Shown here: positions 13,954 to 15,686 of the stretch, piece after piece
Layout of the letters: the number at the start of each line of letters is the position of its first letter
How positions within the stretch are numbered: position 1 is the first letter of the stretch
NCBI GenBank assembly: GCA_019594235.1
Contig: JAFDTG010000026.1
Coordinates: forward strand, 1 to 15,686
Length of the DNA stretch: 15,686 nt
Source of the DNA: Candidatus Saliniplasma halalkaliphilum
GTDB taxonomy: Archaea > Thermoplasmatota > Thermoplasmata > Halarchaeoplasmatales > Halarchaeoplasmataceae
Reading direction: 5' to 3'
Position numbers and translations under genes: made by a program
Notes under the pieces: generated by a model
What the model was told of the DNA's origin: nothing
Database searches by the model: none
What the model saw: only the letters and a program-made list of their open reading frames with translations

Positions 13954-13959
13954 GTAATA

Positions 13960-13964
13960 GGTGA
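13960..13964 (+). promoter_or_regulatory. Ribosome binding site deciding the M42 start
   Basis: GGTGA (extending to GGTGAT) lies 5 bases before ATG 13970. The GTG at 13961, also in frame, is part of this site and is not the likely start. Confidence 0.6.
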
Positions 13965-13969
13965 TATAT

Positions 13970-15025
13970 ATGAAAAGATTAGAAGGATTAGACGAGTTCG
14001 AGCAGATATTGAAAACACCAGGCGTTTCAGGATATGAAGATCCGATCAGAGATAAGATAGCCGGTCTGATAGCGGACCAGGTCGATGGCAGTGATCCAAA
14101 AAATATCCGTGAAGATAATATCGGAAATTTGATCTACGAGGAACCAGGTGATGAACCGCACGTAGCAATGGTAGCTCACATGGACGAGATCGGTATGGTG
14201 GTATCGAACATCGAGGATGACGGATTTTTAAGGATCAAAAAGATCGGAGGAGTCAAGGATTCACTTCTACCGGGAAGACACGTTACTATCCACACTGAAA
14301 AGGGTCCCGTCAACGGAGTTATCGGTCATAAAGCACCACATCTGACAACTGATGCCGACGATAAAGACGAAGTCGTTTCATGGACTAAGACTTATATTGA
14401 CGTGGGAGCTTCGTCCAAAGAAGAAGCCCAAGAGATGGGGATCGACGTACCGGACCCGATAGTGTTCATGAAACCACTTAGGTTGATGAACGATAAGATC
14501 ATAGCAGGTCGGGCTTTAGATAATAGGATTGGATGTTTCGGTTTACTAGGAGCTCTTAGAGAACTGATTAATGATGGACCTTCTTTCAAACAATCGTATG
14601 TGTGGAGTGTCCAGGAAGAGATCGGTTTAAGAGGAGCTAAAGTCGTGGGTAATACGTTGAAACCGGATTACGTCATAGCTCTTGACACGTACACAACATC
14701 GGATTCACCGGGTCTAGAAAGTTTTTACAAGCCCATAGATCTCGGAGGAGGGCCAGTCCTTAGGATGGTCGATGCTAGGGCTATCGCCACTCCGAAAATG
14801 GTCAGGCATTTCAAGGACGTAGCTAAAGAGAACGATATCCCCTTCCAGTACGGTGTGACCGGTGGAACTACGGATGGTATGGCACTCCAAGAATCCGGAT
14901 GTTTGACGATATCTATCGGAGTCCCGGTCAGGTACTCTCATTCCACGGTAGAATGTGCACACTGGGATGATGTACTGAACCTGGCAAAATTGATATCTGC
15001 CGGAGTTAGAGAGCTACCTCTCTAA
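13970..15025 (+). CDS. M42-family metallo-aminopeptidase (TET-like)
   Basis: This is a 351-residue protein from ATG 13970, of normal length. All metal and catalytic residues of family M42 are present: H70 and catalytic D72 in VAHMDEIG, D184 in GRALDNRIG, E216/E217 in SVQEEIGLRGA, D239 in ALDT and H324 in RYSHSTVE. The inserted domain (~75-170, including the PGRHVTIH region) is present. Archaeal relatives assemble into dodecameric tetrahedral (TET) particles that trim peptides from the proteasome and other proteases in the cytoplasm. Residue preference (Glu, Lys, Leu types) cannot be read from the sequence. Family members also include enzymes annotated as endoglucanase or FrvX, but the catalytic set supports a peptidase. 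The gene is followed by a hairpin and T tract and is convergent with the gene at the window end. Confidence 0.92.
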   Translation: MKRLEGLDEFEQILKTPGVSGYEDPIRDKIAGLIADQVDGSDPKNIREDNIGNLIYEEPGDEPHVAMVAHMDEIGMVVSNIEDDGFLRIKKIGGVKDSLLPGRHVTIHTEKGPVNGVIGHKAPHLTTDADDKDEVVSWTKTYIDVGASSKEEAQEMGIDVPDPIVFMKPLRLMNDKIIAGRALDNRIGCFGLLGALRELINDGPSFKQSYVWSVQEEIGLRGAKVVGNTLKPDYVIALDTYTTSDSPGLESFYKPIDLGGGPVLRMVDARAIATPKMVRHFKDVAKENDIPFQYGVTGGTTDGMALQESGCLTISIGVPVRYSHSTVECAHWDDVLNLAKLISAGVRELPL

Positions 15026-15050
15026 AAACCATTTCTTTTATCTTTTTTTT
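15006..15050 (+). terminator. Hairpin plus T8 terminator after the M42 gene
   Basis: A perfect 8-bp stem TTAGAGAG (15006-15013) / CTCTCTAA (15018-15025) with loop CTAC ends on the last base of the stop codon. It is followed 17 nt later by a run of eight T (15043-15050), preceded by TTTTATC. Confidence 0.55.
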
Positions 15051-15070
15051 AGTTTGAATGATAACGCTCA

Positions 15071-15685
15071 TTATTGATCGATAATAATTTCTGCCACTAC
15101 TCCGTAATGATCACTTGCACAATATCCAGATCCCTTGTCAATATTTTTACCAAAAAGTGAGAAACTTCCTAACAGGGGAGCAGATCTTGGAAAAGCGTCT
15201 CTTATATAGATCCGGTCAAGTCTCAAGCTTGTATAAGTAAAATTTTTACTTTTCCACCTAGGATTATTTCTCAAATCCAAAGTTTTCTCTGCTTTCGATT
15301 CAGTTATATCTGCATAAACTTCTGCTAAGTCGTACCAACAAGGATTTGCTTCTGAATTCAATAATGTTCTTTGACCTGTTAAGTAATGATGAACACTTGA
15401 GTTCTCCAAACAATTGAAGTCACCAGTTAGAATAGCATAATCAGTATCTATACCATCGATCTCCTTCAGTATATTAACAATATAGTGCTCTTTCTGAATG
15501 ATGCTATCCCATGGTAAATGTATATTCACTACAAGGAATGTATTATTTTCATATTCACATGTGATTAAAATTGCACATTTCATATGTCTCTTTTTCAATA
15601 TCGGGTACTTGCTTAATACTACTAGACCCTCATATTCGTTATCAAAAGTATGGTAATAGTCGTATTTGTACTCACTGATTTCACT
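15071..15685 (-). CDS. Endonuclease/exonuclease/phosphatase-family protein (5' end outside window)
   Basis: The frame has a TTG at 15598 but stays open to the window edge, where it encodes YEGLVVLSKYPILKKRHMKC, a normal internal stretch of this family. The gene therefore continues beyond 15686 and at least the N-terminal third is missing. Visible motifs are FLVVNIHLPW, LTGDFNCLEN (metal-binding Asp and Asn), RLDRIYIRD and SDHYGVVAEI (catalytic Asp-His pair). This is the C-terminal two thirds of the DNase I / exonuclease III / Mg-dependent phosphatase fold. Cleavage of nucleic acid or of a phosphodiester or phosphate substrate is expected; the exact substrate cannot be told. Base usage is AT-rich compared with the M42 gene. 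It is convergent with the M42 gene, 45 nt apart. Confidence 0.8.
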   Translation of the reverse strand, partial: SEISEYKYDYYHTFDNEYEGLVVLSKYPILKKRHMKCAILITCEYENNTFLVVNIHLPWDSIIQKEHYIVNILKEIDGIDTDYAILTGDFNCLENSSVHHYLTGQRTLLNSEANPCWYDLAEVYADITESKAEKTLDLRNNPRWKSKNFTYTSLRLDRIYIRDAFPRSAPLLGSFSLFGKNIDKGSGYCASDHYGVVAEIIIDQ

Positions 15686-15686
15686 T

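Noticed and set aside
13938..13955. The repeat hairpin as a simple terminator of gcvT
   Set aside because: No T run follows it, unlike the clear hairpin plus T8 after the M42 gene, and the identical element sits directly before a tRNA. Termination is possible but not supported by sequence.
1..15686. CRISPR arrays, insertion sequences, phage genes
   Set aside because: I saw no regularly spaced direct repeats, no transposase or integrase motifs and no structural phage proteins on either strand.

Overview
The window looks like euryarchaeal chromosomal DNA, most plausibly a Thermoplasmatota-like or related lineage. Evidence: TATA boxes about 25 bp upstream of start codons with little or no leader (leaderless transcripts), GGTGA-type ribosome binding sites on other genes, a tRNA without encoded CCA, an archaeal COG1497-type regulator, a TRAM-domain protein, an MJ0406-type nucleoside kinase, a PGF-CTERM-type surface anchor and an M42 (TET-like) aminopeptidase. 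The rank assignment is inference from protein flavour, not a phylogeny.

Layout. 1-1690: the 3' end of an AmmeMemoRadiSam radical SAM gene (amrS) converges on a COG1497 winged-helix regulator, and a small sulfotransferase-like gene follows on the same minus strand. 1691-1807 is a divergent promoter with an inverted repeat. 1808-5107 is a tight three-gene operon for a B12-type ABC importer: a membrane-anchored binding protein, a permease, and an ATPase with an extra C-terminal domain. The genes overlap by 7-8 bases. 5186-9243 holds a TRAM-domain protein, a nucleoside kinase and a large protein combining a degenerate Mrr-like nuclease fold, TPR repeats, a long charged coiled coil and more TPRs.

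9244-9737 has no intact gene. It contains a possible structured RNA (two back-to-back hairpins downstream of a TATA box, ending near a T tract) and an internally deleted remnant of an M29-type aminopeptidase gene with an in-frame stop. 9738-10769 is an AT-rich orphan membrane protein starting only 18 nt behind the 3' end of a tRNA-Gly(CCC).

10865-13953 is the most unusual part. A perfect 29-bp inverted repeat brackets a 3.1-kb block with a two-TM small protein, a dihydrolipoamide dehydrogenase (lpdA) and, divergently, the glycine-cleavage T protein (gcvT). Both repeats lie 14 nt after a stop codon and just upstream of the next gene (tRNA-Gly on one side, M42 peptidase on the other). The block could in principle invert without breaking a gene. 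13970-15025 is the M42 peptidase with a clear hairpin plus T-tract terminator. The window ends inside a minus-strand endonuclease/exonuclease/phosphatase-family gene.

Functionally this is mainly housekeeping and nutrient uptake: cobalamin import, one-carbon and glycine metabolism (L and T proteins), nucleoside salvage and peptide breakdown. No CRISPR array, insertion sequence or phage module is visible. The notable items are the inverted repeat pair, the possible small RNA, the decayed peptidase and the multi-domain TPR protein.
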